Shown here piece after piece: positions 46,991 through 55,233 of a stretch of 64,000 nt of DNA. The notes under the pieces are model-generated. The model had not been told where the DNA came from. It worked only from the letters and a program-made list of their open reading frames with translations, and ran no database searches. Each line of letters starts with the position of its first letter. Position 1 is the first letter of the stretch. This DNA comes from JBMYYR01 sp965243605 (lineage in GTDB: Bacteria; Bacteroidota; Bacteroidia; Flavobacteriales; CAJXXR01). The position numbers and the translations under genes were made by a program. The stretch is from assembly GCA_965243605.1 (NCBI GenBank), contig CBDEVQ010000098.1, positions 1 to 64,000 on the forward strand, in the 5' to 3' direction.

Positions 46991-47222
46991 CATATACCCC
47001 TATCCCCTCTCAAGAGGGAAAGTTTTGCTGGATATAATTGGAGTACACTAAGTTTGATCTATTATAACAAAAGCAACTAACAATATAACATTCAATTATT
47101 TACGAAAATAAAATAGAATTAACATTAAGCCCTTTTAGTCTTCATTCTTTTCATATAATTCATACATTAGATTTAATATCTTCTTTAACCTCCCCTCTTG
47201 AGAGGGGATAAAGGGGTGTGTA
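46991..47222 (+). repeat. DUF559-block spacer, copy A1
   Basis: This is a 230-bp AT-rich segment bounded by a GC-rich left end (CCCCTCTCAAGAGGG, itself a near palindrome) and a right end (CCCCTCTTGAGAGGGG followed by ATAAAGGGGTGTG). The two ends are inverted copies of each other. The inside (ATTGGAGTACACTAAGTTTG ... ATTAGATTTAATATCTTC) is non-coding and is repeated in copies A2 and A3. Copy A1 has lost part of the left terminal ACACACCCC. Confidence 0.88.
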
Positions 47223-47249
47223 AAAGAATACTTACATTAATTTTATTAT

Positions 47250-47627
47250 ATGAAAAGGAAAATAATATATTATAATCCAAGGCTTAAAAAAATTGCTCAA
47301 TGGTTAAGAAATAATAGTACACGTTCTGAAATTAAATTATGGGAAAATCTTAAAGAAAAACAGATGTTTGGCTATGATTTTCATAGGCAGAAGCCACTTT
47401 TAAATTTTATAGTTGATTTTTATTGTTATGAATTAAATCTGGTGATTGAACTGGATGGTTATTCTCATCAATTTAATGAAATACTTATGAAAAATCAGAA
47501 TAAACAGGATCAATTGGAACGTTTAGGTTTAAATGTTTTAAGATTTGATGATGATGAAGTTATGAATGAAATTAATAATGTATTAAACGAAATTGAAGGG
47601 TATATTACTCTGTTTGAAAAGGGTTAA
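47250..47627 (+). CDS. DUF559 (Vsr-like) endonuclease-domain protein, copy 1
   Basis: The protein is 125 aa of PF04480/DUF559 type, a PD-(D/E)XK fold related to Vsr mismatch endonuclease. Visible: TRSEIKLWENLKEKQM (about 24-39) with the first acidic position, GYDFHRQKPLLNFIVDFYC (D of IVDF is a likely catalytic acid), then LVIELDGYSHQ (E-x-D/G motif, about 70-80) and VLRFDDDEVMN. The substrate is unknown; some relatives are homing-type nucleases. It is flanked by spacer copies A1 and A2 and is nearly identical to copy 2. Confidence 0.85.
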   Translation: MKRKIIYYNPRLKKIAQWLRNNSTRSEIKLWENLKEKQMFGYDFHRQKPLLNFIVDFYCYELNLVIELDGYSHQFNEILMKNQNKQDQLERLGLNVLRFDDDEVMNEINNVLNEIEGYITLFEKG

Positions 47628-47640
47628 ATAATTTCGTTTT

Positions 47641-47872
47641 ACACACCCCTAACCCCTCTCAAGAGGGGAAGTTTTGCTGGATATTTTTGGAGTACACTAA
47701 GTTTGATCTATTACAATAAAATCAATTAACAATATAACATTCAATTATTTACGAAAATAAAATAGAATTAACATTAAGTCCTTTTTGCCGTCATTCTTTT
47801 CATATAATTCATACATTAGATTTAATATCTTCTTTAACCTCCCCTCTTGAGAGGGGATAAAGGGGTGTGTAA
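47641..47872 (+). repeat. DUF559-block spacer, copy A2
   Basis: This is the central copy between the two DUF559 genes, starting ACACACCCCTAACCCCTCTC and ending AGGGGATAAAGGGGTGTGT. The ends form terminal inverted repeats of about 25 bp with minor mismatches. It differs from A1 and A3 at about a dozen positions, mostly in the middle (for example TTTTTGGAG instead of ATAATTGGAG). Confidence 0.9.
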
Positions 47873-47898
47873 AAGAATACTTACATTAATTTTATTAT

Positions 47899-48276
47899 AT
47901 GAAAAGGAAAATAATATATTATAATCCAAGGCTTAAAAAAATTGCTCAATGGTTAAGAAATAATAGTACACGTTCTGAAATTAAATTATGGAAAAATCTT
48001 AAACAAAAACAGATGTTTGGCTATGATTTTCATAGGCAGAAGCCACTTTTAAATTTTATAGTTGATTTTTATTGTTATGAATTAAATCTGGTGATTGAAC
48101 TGGATGGTTATTCTCATCAATTTAATGAAATACTTATGAAAGATCAGAATAAACAGGATCAATTGGAACGTTTAGGTTTAAATGTTTTAAGATTTGATGA
48201 TGATGAAGTTATGAATGATATTAATAATGTATTAAACGAAATTGAAGGGTATATTACTCTGTTTGAAAAGGGATGA
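47899..48276 (+). CDS. DUF559 (Vsr-like) endonuclease-domain protein, copy 2
   Basis: The protein is 125 aa and differs from copy 1 at only four residues (WKN for WEN, KQK for KEK, MKDQN for MKNQN, MNDIN for MNEIN). All acidic catalytic candidates are conserved. The upstream 27 bases before the ATG, including AATACTTACATTAATTTTAT, are also duplicated, so both copies share the same leader. The distance between the two starts is exactly 649 bp, the period of the duplication. Confidence 0.85.
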   Translation: MKRKIIYYNPRLKKIAQWLRNNSTRSEIKLWKNLKQKQMFGYDFHRQKPLLNFIVDFYCYELNLVIELDGYSHQFNEILMKDQNKQDQLERLGLNVLRFDDDEVMNDINNVLNEIEGYITLFEKG

Positions 48277-48289
48277 AATAATTTCGTTT

Positions 48290-48505
48290 TACACACCCCT
48301 ATCCCCTCTCAAGAGGGAAAGTTTTGCTGGATATAATTGGAGTACACTAAGTTTGATCTATTATAACAAAAGCAACTAACAATATAACATTCAATTATTT
48401 ACGAAAATTAAATAGTACTAACACTAAGTCCATTTAGCCGTTATTCATTTCAATTCATACATTAGATTTAATATCTTCTTTAACCTCCCCTCTTGAGTGG
48501 GGAAG
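48290..48505 (+). repeat. DUF559-block spacer, copy A3 (terminal, degenerate right end)
   Basis: The left part is nearly identical to A1 (ATAATTGGAG and TTATAACAAAAGCAACTAAC shared with A1, not A2). The right end has decayed to CCCCTCTTGAGTGGGG and lacks the ATAAAGGGGTGTG tail. No DUF559 gene follows; the next gene is the beta-lactamase-fold pseudogene, on the opposite strand. This marks the right boundary of the block. Confidence 0.85.
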
Positions 48506-48537
48506 CTAATATCTAAATAAATATAGTGTCCCTTAAT

Positions 48538-49560
48538 TTATTTCTTACCAATTTTATCAATTAATACATCAATGTAATCGTCATTGGCATTGTTACACAA
48601 CAGAACAAAACTTGTATTATCTGTTTCATCAACAAAAGCATATGCTATATAACTTATTGTTCTCCCTGTATGACCAGAAACAATTTGATCACCAAAGGTC
48701 TCACGAAATACGCCAAGTCTAATTTTAGTTGTGTTATAAGATTGAAAAACCTTCATTTCTAATAATGTTTCAGGAAGAAGAATAGTCTGATCAATAAACA
48801 ATTGTCTTAAAAATGTATTAACATCATTTGCATCACTAATAATATTTCCTATTCCAACAGAAATGAGGTTAACACCTATTTTAGGCAAATTATGAAAATC
48901 TTGATCATCTAGAATTGGGTGAGCAAGGAAGTCTATTTGATTAGAATGATAAGGAAATGTATTCTCTAGATTCAATGGCTTAATAATTCGTTCTTCCAAA
49001 ACCATTTCATATGGTTTATCAGAACTTTGTTCAATTATTTTTCTCAATAAAAAATAGTTTGAATTTGGGTACTTATACTTTGTTCCTTTAGGAAAATCAA
49101 GAGTATCAATTAAATCTAGTAAATACGCATCTGAATAATCAGCATACGGTTCTATTAAGGATGCATTAGCTAGATTAGCCGTAACAATATCCTTTATCCC
49201 ACTGGTATGATTCAGGAGTTGACGTATTTGAATGGCTCCATCTATATATTGATGTTCTGGTATATATTTAGAAATGGAATCATTAATATTTAAAATGCCT
49301 AACTCATGTAATTTTAAAATTAATGTGGCCGTATACAGCTTGGTTACACTACCAAAACAAAATCGATTATTAATCGTTAAAGGTTAATTTTCATATGCCC
49401 AACCAATTTGGGCAGTTTGAATCTTTTCACCATTGTCAACCAAAGCTACAATACCATAATTTGTTAATGAGTCTTTATATTCATTAAGAATATTTTGGAG
49501 ATCCTGTCCAACTACATTTGAACTTATTACGATTAAGATGGTTGTAATTAAATGTTTCAT
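48538..49560 (-). pseudogene. Serine beta-lactamase-fold hydrolase with an in-frame stop
   Basis: Read through one TAA at 49384-49386 this is a 340-aa secreted protein of the class C beta-lactamase/PBP4*-like esterase family. The signal peptide is MKHLITTILIVISSNVVGQ. The SxxK motif is in CFGSVTKLYTATL (SVTK), about 10 codons after the stop. The YxN-like motif is in KYPNSNYFLL, and the third motif HTG in SGHTGRTISY. The stop could be CAA to TAA (Gln). The frame is otherwise continuous over 1 kb. The start at 49560 leaves the signal peptide at the N-terminus; an upstream in-frame ATG at 49596 would bury it. Confidence 0.82.
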
Positions 49561-49714
49561 TATAATTGATTGAAATTTAAGAGTTATGCAAAGCATACCT
49601 CTATGTACTTATTATTGTATTAAACGAATGTAATAAAATGTTACTATACTTAAATTAACATTCATAAATTAAAGCGTTTGAAACAATATTGTTTTCTATT
49701 TTTCAACTCCTTAT

Positions 49715-50551
49715 TTATCGGTAATTTTTACGGTTACGAATCCTATATGTTTTTAGCATATTTTCTAACGCTCTATGTGATACATCGAGAGATTCAATTT
49801 CTATTTTTTCAAATTCAGTAAGATCATAAAAATACGTTAAATATGATTTTGCTGATTTTCCAAACCCTTCCTGAATAACTTCTTCATTTTGTATTGATGT
49901 CCAAGGTTTAAAATCAGTATTAATTGTTTTAATTCCTTTATTATCTAATGTTATTTGTGGTTTATTAGTAAATACTTTTCGAGAATTCTTTATCGTTTGA
50001 TAACATCCATAAACTGTGATAATAATACCAAAAATAAAACTTTTACCATCTCTACTGAATACGTAATACGCTCCAAATCCAAAAATTAAAATAGCAAATC
50101 CAAATTCAATATAATTATATGCTTTTGAGTTATATATTTCCGTTTTTACTGGAAGAGAATAATCTTCTTTATATTCATCTTTTATTTCAAATTTATTATT
50201 GAGTTTTTGAAGTTTGATTACATCCTCTTTACTTCTAATTTCAGTTTTTTCAAAAACACTTCCGTCTTTCCAAATTAATTTTTCTTGGATTGCTTTTCTT
50301 TTTAATTCATGAACATTCCTCACATTATCGAATGCCCATATTCTCCATTTAGTTATCAAAAAACTCCACATAAGCCATGATAAAATAATCCCTATTAATA
50401 TAGCTATTCCTATCCCCCAATTGGGAATTAAATTCTTTCTAAATAAATAAAAAGCAGTCATTGGACAACCAACAATTACACCAAGAACAGGAATATTAAC
50501 CATCAACTTTCCTTTTTTTATTGCCTCATCAACCGTAACTTGAATTCTCAT
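49715..50551 (-). CDS. Multi-pass membrane protein, unknown
   Basis: The protein is 278 aa. Two helices near 17-36 and 44-68 (GIGIAILIGIILSWLMWSFLI) are followed by a charged coiled-coil-like segment (about 75-140). Two more helices near 147-163 and 168-185 are followed by a C-terminal cytoplasmic domain (QITLDNKGIKTINTDFKPW..., then a basic end RIRNRKNYR). The strand pattern with an LDNKGIK segment is reminiscent of PH-like membrane proteins, but no family is certain. Upstream lies a 359-bp gap (50552-50910) with only the terminator of the GH64-like gene in it. Confidence 0.5.
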   Translation of the reverse strand: MRIQVTVDEAIKKGKLMVNIPVLGVIVGCPMTAFYLFRKNLIPNWGIGIAILIGIILSWLMWSFLITKWRIWAFDNVRNVHELKRKAIQEKLIWKDGSVFEKTEIRSKEDVIKLQKLNNKFEIKDEYKEDYSLPVKTEIYNSKAYNYIEFGFAILIFGFGAYYVFSRDGKSFIFGIIITVYGCYQTIKNSRKVFTNKPQITLDNKGIKTINTDFKPWTSIQNEEVIQEGFGKSAKSYLTYFYDLTEFEKIEIESLDVSHRALENMLKTYRIRNRKNYR

Positions 50552-50837
50552 ATTTTATCAATTAAATCACTTTATTGGATATTTATAGTTTCAAGTTCAT
50601 ATCTTATGTATTTCTCACATGATATTCAAGAAAAATAAATAGACCATAAATTATACCAACATACAATTTACAAGTCAATTACTTCACTCATTCTTTTCGT
50701 TATTGTATATCTAGTGAACACTCAAATATAATCATTTAGAAAACTTTCGTTTTAGTAATCGTCTTTATCCAATGTCAAAAGGTTATATAATTACATCTCC
50801 TATTCTTTTCAAAAAAAATACATAAAATACCTTTAAC

Positions 50838-50874
50838 AAAAATTGGGTTTACGATCAATTCGTAAACCCAATTT
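50838..50874 (-). terminator. Terminator of the GH64-like gene
   Basis: A near-perfect 15-bp stem around ATTGGGTTTACGA, with a short AT loop, is followed on the minus strand by five T. It lies 37 bases after the stop of the GH64-like gene. Confidence 0.88.
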
Positions 50875-50910
50875 ATATTTTTAATTCTTGAAATTAATCA
50901 AGTCTATATC

Positions 50911-52032
50911 TTACTCTGCTTTAGCTGTTTCAGTTTGAGGCAAATTAAGTACAGCGTTTAAATCGCTACAATCTCCTAATGTAATCTTAATACCATCTCC
51001 TGCTGGTCTTGGTAAAGAACTTGAGAAATCTTTGGCTCCAGTATCATCAAATCCCATAGCATAGGCTAAACCATCTTGGCTATTAGCTGTATTATGAAGT
51101 ACACCTGCAAACGGATCGTTGGTAAACGGGAATTTTGCTAAATTTTTAAATAGAGCAGGGTCATTATTCTCAAATGACAACCCTCTTAATATTTGAGCAC
51201 AAATAGCTCCAAACAAATTGTATTTCCCCACGTTTTTAGGTGCTGGACTTTGTGGTGCATTGGTTAATACAGCAAAGGTTGTAAAACAAGCTAAATCTAT
51301 TTCGGCTGTATCTCCAGAGTCCGTAGATGTTATTTTACCTTTAGCATCTGTAGAGAACGTCTGAACAAATTTCTTACTTATTTTATTGGTTCCAACATAC
51401 AATGTACTGCTTACTGGTAATGCCGCTTTAATTGCTGTATCTAAAAATGTGCTATTTGGCCCGAACTCTGATGTAAATCCAGCAGCTGGGTTTAATACTC
51501 CAATGGTATGTGTCCCAGATCCATCTTTAACCACCAAATCTTTCCATGGCGATCCAACCATTAATTTATCGAAATCATCTGTAATAGCTTTTCGACTATT
51601 GAAATATCCTGCAGTTGAACCTGTTCCTATTATTTCAAAGTATAGAGGTAATGAATAGAAGGCAACCGCAGATTGATTTACAATACTTCCCGCATCTCCT
51701 CCAAATTCAATTTTATCGAATACATTTCCACCATTCCACGTTAATGAATTATATATTGCTGAGCGGTATTTACCTCCACCCAAATATGTAGCGTTTGTTG
51801 CTTTTCCTATACTAATATAAATTTTCCCTCCACCTGTAAAGTCGGTTAAGTTTACTCCAGTATCTCCAATCTGGTCTATGGTGGTAGATGGGGCTTCAGA
51901 AAGTGTACTTGCTGTGTTCCAACTCTTGGTTGAAAAGTCCCATGCACCAGCATTTGCGGTTACAATTTGCACATAAATATTGTCTTCTAATACACCAGAT
52001 TTTGAAGTGTCCAATTTAATTGTGAAACTCAT
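50911..52032 (-). CDS. Beta-1,3-glucanase GH64/thaumatin-like fold protein without signal peptide
   Basis: The protein is 373 aa with no signal peptide (starts MSFTIKLDTSKSGVLED). Features of the GH64-TLP fold are visible: an N-terminal strand with NIYVQIVTA, GGGKIYISIGK (about 88-98), FDKIEFGGD (about 128-136), then AVAFYSLPLYFEI (about 145-157). In the C-terminal half, FTNDPFAGVLHNTANSQDGL with LAYAMGFDD resembles the N-x-Y-A-x-x(V/I)H-(x)n-DGxxYAFxYDD region of GH64. The catalytic acids cannot be verified by eye. It may act on cytoplasmic or exported glucans, or be a TLP-type carbohydrate binder. An AAGGA before the ATG is unusual for this genome. Confidence 0.55.
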   Translation of the reverse strand: MSFTIKLDTSKSGVLEDNIYVQIVTANAGAWDFSTKSWNTASTLSEAPSTTIDQIGDTGVNLTDFTGGGKIYISIGKATNATYLGGGKYRSAIYNSLTWNGGNVFDKIEFGGDAGSIVNQSAVAFYSLPLYFEIIGTGSTAGYFNSRKAITDDFDKLMVGSPWKDLVVKDGSGTHTIGVLNPAAGFTSEFGPNSTFLDTAIKAALPVSSTLYVGTNKISKKFVQTFSTDAKGKITSTDSGDTAEIDLACFTTFAVLTNAPQSPAPKNVGKYNLFGAICAQILRGLSFENNDPALFKNLAKFPFTNDPFAGVLHNTANSQDGLAYAMGFDDTGAKDFSSSLPRPAGDGIKITLGDCSDLNAVLNLPQTETAKAE

Positions 52033-52190
52033 AATTATTCCTTTTTAGATTGTTGTAATTCAATTGTATCTAACCATCAGATATATTAAGTTTATATCTA
52101 AATCATTCAATAGCAAAGTACTTCAATCCATACATGTATTTGAGCGTATAATCACCTGATTATAAAACCAATTGATAAACTATTAGTTTA

Positions 52191-52640
52191 TTATCCTCTC
52201 AAAAGTCTTAATTGTTTTCCCTTTACTCGGGCTTGTTGAGCTAAACACTCTAATTCTATCCACTCTTGCTGATTCATCCATTTATCGAGTCCAGCTTGCT
52301 TTAATAAATTTAATGCCTTTAAATAATCTTCTATATCTAATAGGTGTCCTTCAACATCTAAAGAATCTGTCCAACCAACAGACATTATCCAATCTGTAAT
52401 AAATTTAGGTAAAGTATCTAATTTGATTCCATTACTTTCTTGTTTGAGAAACTCTTCAATTACCAAACTTAGACAACCACCATCATATACAATTGCTATT
52501 TTATTATGGTTATCTTCATACCAAACTATATCTTCTCTTCCGCAGGCTGGAATACGACATACTGGACAAGGTTCTGCAAAATTTTTCAACACTTGAAAAG
52601 AAAATTCCTTACCATTAATACTAATTTCGTATAATTCCAT
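52191..52640 (-). CDS. Hypothetical protein with N-terminal CPxC-x5-C cluster
   Basis: The protein is 149 aa and cytoplasmic. Near residues 24-33 it has EPCPVCRIPACGRE (three cysteines), a possible metal site. The rest is helical with WIMSVGWTDSLD and a C-terminal part rich in Leu/Lys/Arg (QARVKGKQLRLLRG). No family is recognised. It is four bases downstream of the truncated gene to its right and reads in the same direction. Confidence 0.45.
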   Translation of the reverse strand: MELYEISINGKEFSFQVLKNFAEPCPVCRIPACGREDIVWYEDNHNKIAIVYDGGCLSLVIEEFLKQESNGIKLDTLPKFITDWIMSVGWTDSLDVEGHLLDIEDYLKALNLLKQAGLDKWMNQQEWIELECLAQQARVKGKQLRLLRG

Positions 52641-52644
52641 TTAT

Positions 52645-52977
52645 TTATGCTTTTCTCATTTCCCACGTTCCTTTATTCCCTGGACAAATCATCAATCGTC
52701 CTTTAATGATTTCTATTCCCCATTTTATTTTCCAAGAGCCATGAACTATACCTTTTTCTTGGTTTATTATACCCTTGTAATAAATTGGTACATGTGGATC
52801 ATCTTCTTCCATTTTTGTTCCATCTGGTAAAACATAGGTTTTTATAGGCATTCTTTTTACAAACTTTATTTTGTTTCCTTTTATAGTGCCAGTTATATTT
52901 CCAATGCCTTTTGTACCACCGGCTTCAACATCGTCAGATATTTTCCCTGATATTATAGTATCAGAAAAATTATTAGT
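52645..52977 (-). pseudogene. 5'-truncated hypothetical beta-rich protein
   Basis: The frame is open from the stop at 52978-52980, and the encoded sequence continues in the same pattern well before the first ATG at 52851. Upstream it reads SDTIISGKISDDVEAGGTK and ITGTIKGNKIKFVKRMPIK; after it come YKGIINQEKGIVHGSWKIKW and CPGNKGTWEMRKA. These GxI/GxW strand repeats resemble small beta-barrel lipocalin-like repeats. Since no start codon exists upstream, either the 5' part was lost by deletion or a frameshift or substitution removed it. The intact 68-codon part could still be translated. Confidence 0.5.
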
Positions 52978-53070
52978 TTAATTTAATTCTATTTATTCAT
53001 ATATAGCTTAAAAAACACCTTTAAAACAGCTTGATTTCAAGCTATAAATATAATTATAACTAACTGCATA

Positions 53071-53096
53071 AAAAAGAGCTTATCATCTGATAAGCT
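53071..53096 (-). terminator. Terminator after the flavodoxin-fold oxidoreductase
   Basis: The stem GAGCTTATCA / TGATAAGCTC with a 2-nt loop, on the minus strand, is followed by a T run, 20 bases after the stop at 53116. Confidence 0.85.
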
Positions 53097-53115
53097 CCCT
53101 CAATTTCAACTAGAA

Positions 53116-53694
53116 TTATCTATTCATTTCTCCCAGTCTTTCAACTTTCTTTAACCACTTCTCTCTAAATTTATCTTTAGACAATCGGATAGGTCCAATA
53201 GTTGTTATTCTTACTTTTTTTACACCAATAAAATTTAAAGTTATTTTTTCCATTGCATTATGACTTGGTTTTCCATAATACCATCTATAATACCATGCTG
53301 GCTGATCTAAGGTACAAATCAATCGGGCTGTTTTTCCTGTTAAACATTTATCCCACCATATTGAGTTCTCTCGTTTTATAAAGGCAAATCCCGGAAGGAG
53401 TACACGATCTAAAAATCCTTTCATAATGGCCGGAACTGAACCCCACCAAACGGGATACACCCACACAATATGATCTGCCCATTTTAATTTGTTTTGGGCT
53501 TCTTGTAAATCAGGTTCTAACTCTGTTCTTTTTCTATATCCATATTGTAGATTGGGATTAAAGTCCAATTCTCTAATGTGTATTTCTTTTATGTTTGCAC
53601 CCGACTTTTCAGCTCCTCCTTTATAGGCTTCATGTAATCCAACATTATAACTTTCTTTATCTGGATGTCCGTTTATTATTAGAATCTTTTTCAT
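53116..53694 (-). CDS. NAD(P)H-dependent oxidoreductase, flavodoxin_2 family
   Basis: The protein is 192 aa. The FMN phosphate loop is near the start (ILIINGHPDKESYN, about 4-17), followed by ADHIVWVYPVWWGSVPAIMKG (about 73-93), the signature of NQO1/KefF/MdaB-type reductases. An aromatic-rich C-terminal loop (QPAWYYRWYYGKP) could shape the substrate pocket. It reduces quinones or other electrophiles with NAD(P)H, in the cytoplasm. It lies at the end of a leftward group with a small membrane protein (3-bp gap) and a Crp/Fnr regulator. Confidence 0.88.
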   Translation of the reverse strand: MKKILIINGHPDKESYNVGLHEAYKGGAEKSGANIKEIHIRELDFNPNLQYGYRKRTELEPDLQEAQNKLKWADHIVWVYPVWWGSVPAIMKGFLDRVLLPGFAFIKRENSIWWDKCLTGKTARLICTLDQPAWYYRWYYGKPSHNAMEKITLNFIGVKKVRITTIGPIRLSKDKFREKWLKKVERLGEMNR

Positions 53695-53697
53695 GGA

Positions 53698-54036
53698 TTA
53701 AAATATTGGTTTTAATTTCTCTTCGATTACAGAATGTGTTAAATTATCTACTTTAAAAAGTTTAAAAAGCAGATAGCTACCAGGTAAGGTTAAAAAGGCA
53801 GAACAAATTGCAAAAGTTAATACACTACACACTATACATAGAATATACGCTCCAGCATCTCCGATATACGATGAAATTGATGATTGATGTTCTGTGAAAT
53901 AAAGGTGTACACCAATGGCATAGTCATAAAACCGAACCGAGGTCTCATAAATTAACCATAAAGGGTAAAACCATTTTCTGACGGGCTCCCACCAGGTGCC
54001 CCAAATTGAGTGTAATTGAGTGTTAAGTTCTTCCAT
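53698..54036 (-). CDS. Small membrane protein, unknown
   Basis: The protein is 112 aa. A central hydrophobic region (about 60-95; AGAYILCIVCSVLTFAICSAFLTLPGSYLLF) forms at least one or two helices, and the N-terminal part is aromatic (WGTWWEPVRKWFYPLWLIYE). No family is recognised. It sits between the Crp/Fnr regulator and the oxidoreductase in one direction, so it is probably co-regulated with the oxidoreductase. Confidence 0.5.
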   Translation of the reverse strand: MEELNTQLHSIWGTWWEPVRKWFYPLWLIYETSVRFYDYAIGVHLYFTEHQSSISSYIGDAGAYILCIVCSVLTFAICSAFLTLPGSYLLFKLFKVDNLTHSVIEEKLKPIF

Positions 54037-54093
54037 TGTTTAATTCTTTTTTACAAAAGTCTTTTTAATGGAAGAGTTATCATTTGATAAATA

Positions 54094-54678
54094 TCAAATT
54101 CGATATTTAGGACTTCTCACTCGGCTTAATGTTTCTAAGGTTACACCTAAATACGATGCAATATGGGTAAGTGGAATACGGTTTATAATATCCGGATGAA
54201 TGGTTATTAGGTGCTTGTAACGCTCGTCTGCTTTATTAAATTGAATGGTATAAAGCCGTTCGCATAAACCTAACATGGTGTCGGTTACAATTTTACTGAT
54301 CAACCGTTCAAAATCTCGGTGCTTTTCAGAAAGTTCAACGATTGCTTCTTTTGAAAACTCTAATACAAAAGAGTCTTCAACAAATTCTATATAGTGCGGA
54401 CTCGGGTCTTCTCCAAAAAAACTAACGATTGGAGCCATAAATTCATGCTCAAAAGCAAACCAATCGGTTATGTCCTTTCCGTCTTTTAAGTAATAGGCTC
54501 TAGAGCACCCTTGAATTATTAGATAGGCTTTTTTAGAGTATTGTCCTTCTCGAACGACAACATCTCCTTTTTTAAAATGTCCTGATTTAGAGATAGAAAC
54601 AATATCATGTTGACATGCTTGTGTTAGAGGAACGTAAAGCTCTCCTATTTTGCTAATGATTTCTTCAAGGTTCATCAC
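54094..54678 (-). CDS. Crp/Fnr-family transcriptional regulator
   Basis: The protein is 194 aa. The N-terminal cyclic-nucleotide-like sensor domain (KKGDVVVREGQYSKKAYLIIQG, about 35-56) lacks the cAMP phosphate-cassette arginine-serine pattern. It is followed by a long dimer helix and a short C-terminal HTH (IPLTHIASYLGVTLETLSRVR, about 168-188). This compact form without a full winged helix is common in Bacteroidota. The ligand is unknown. The two genes to its left on the same strand (membrane protein and NAD(P)H oxidoreductase) are candidate targets. Confidence 0.88.
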   Translation of the reverse strand: MMNLEEIISKIGELYVPLTQACQHDIVSISKSGHFKKGDVVVREGQYSKKAYLIIQGCSRAYYLKDGKDITDWFAFEHEFMAPIVSFFGEDPSPHYIEFVEDSFVLEFSKEAIVELSEKHRDFERLISKIVTDTMLGLCERLYTIQFNKADERYKHLITIHPDIINRIPLTHIASYLGVTLETLSRVRSPKYRI

Positions 54679-54753
54679 CTAATTTGGTTGTGGTTAGAAT
54701 TGGATTTAAATATACATACTATTATTAAATTTCAGACTACTCTCTAACCGTTC

Positions 54754-55128
54754 TTATTGTTTGGATAATTCATATTTGTCTCCATTGAGTTTTATTAAAG
54801 TCAATGTATTTCCATTCAATGTATAATTCCACTCATCATTTAAAATAAGCGTCCAATCAAACTCAGCCGTCCACACACACTCATTTTGAAACTCAATAAT
54901 ATTATTTGTTGTTGTATAACCCCCATGGCAAATTGCAGGATACTTAATCATTTCACTTTCTCCAACAAATATCCCCTCATCAAAACTGAGTTCAACATTA
55001 GATATCATTCCATTCCTTTCAAATATCCCACTATATTCTCCATCAAGAATCTCTGTGTTATCGTCATCATTATTACATGCTAAGATGGTTATTGAAGCTA
55101 AAATTAAAGTTATAATTTTTGATTTCAT
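54754..55128 (-). CDS. Small hypothetical lipoprotein
   Basis: The protein is 124 aa. The signal peptide has lipobox ILAC (cysteine near residue 18; LILASITILACNNDDD), followed by an acidic linker (NNDDDNTEI) typical of surface lipoproteins of Bacteroidota. The mature part contains beta strands (DGEYSGIFERNGM, NTLTLIKLNGDKYEL) like a small lipocalin-like barrel. Function unknown, and it stands alone. Confidence 0.65.
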   Translation of the reverse strand: MKSKIITLILASITILACNNDDDNTEILDGEYSGIFERNGMISNVELSFDEGIFVGESEMIKYPAICHGGYTTTNNIIEFQNECVWTAEFDWTLILNDEWNYTLNGNTLTLIKLNGDKYELSKQ

Positions 55129-55233
55129 AATAGATATTGTTTGTTTTTATACGATTCAGATTATGTCAAACTTATTTACCGTAAGTTATGAATTATTAAC
55201 ATTATTACACAACTGTTTTTATAAGACGAGATG

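Noticed and set aside
47250..48276. Restriction-modification or defence system
   Set aside because: There are only DUF559 nuclease copies, no methyltransferase, and the duplicates are explained by the repeat block.
46991..48505. Open frames inside the spacer copies
   Set aside because: A 24-codon minus-strand frame in A2 is broken in A1, so the spacers are unlikely to encode a protein.
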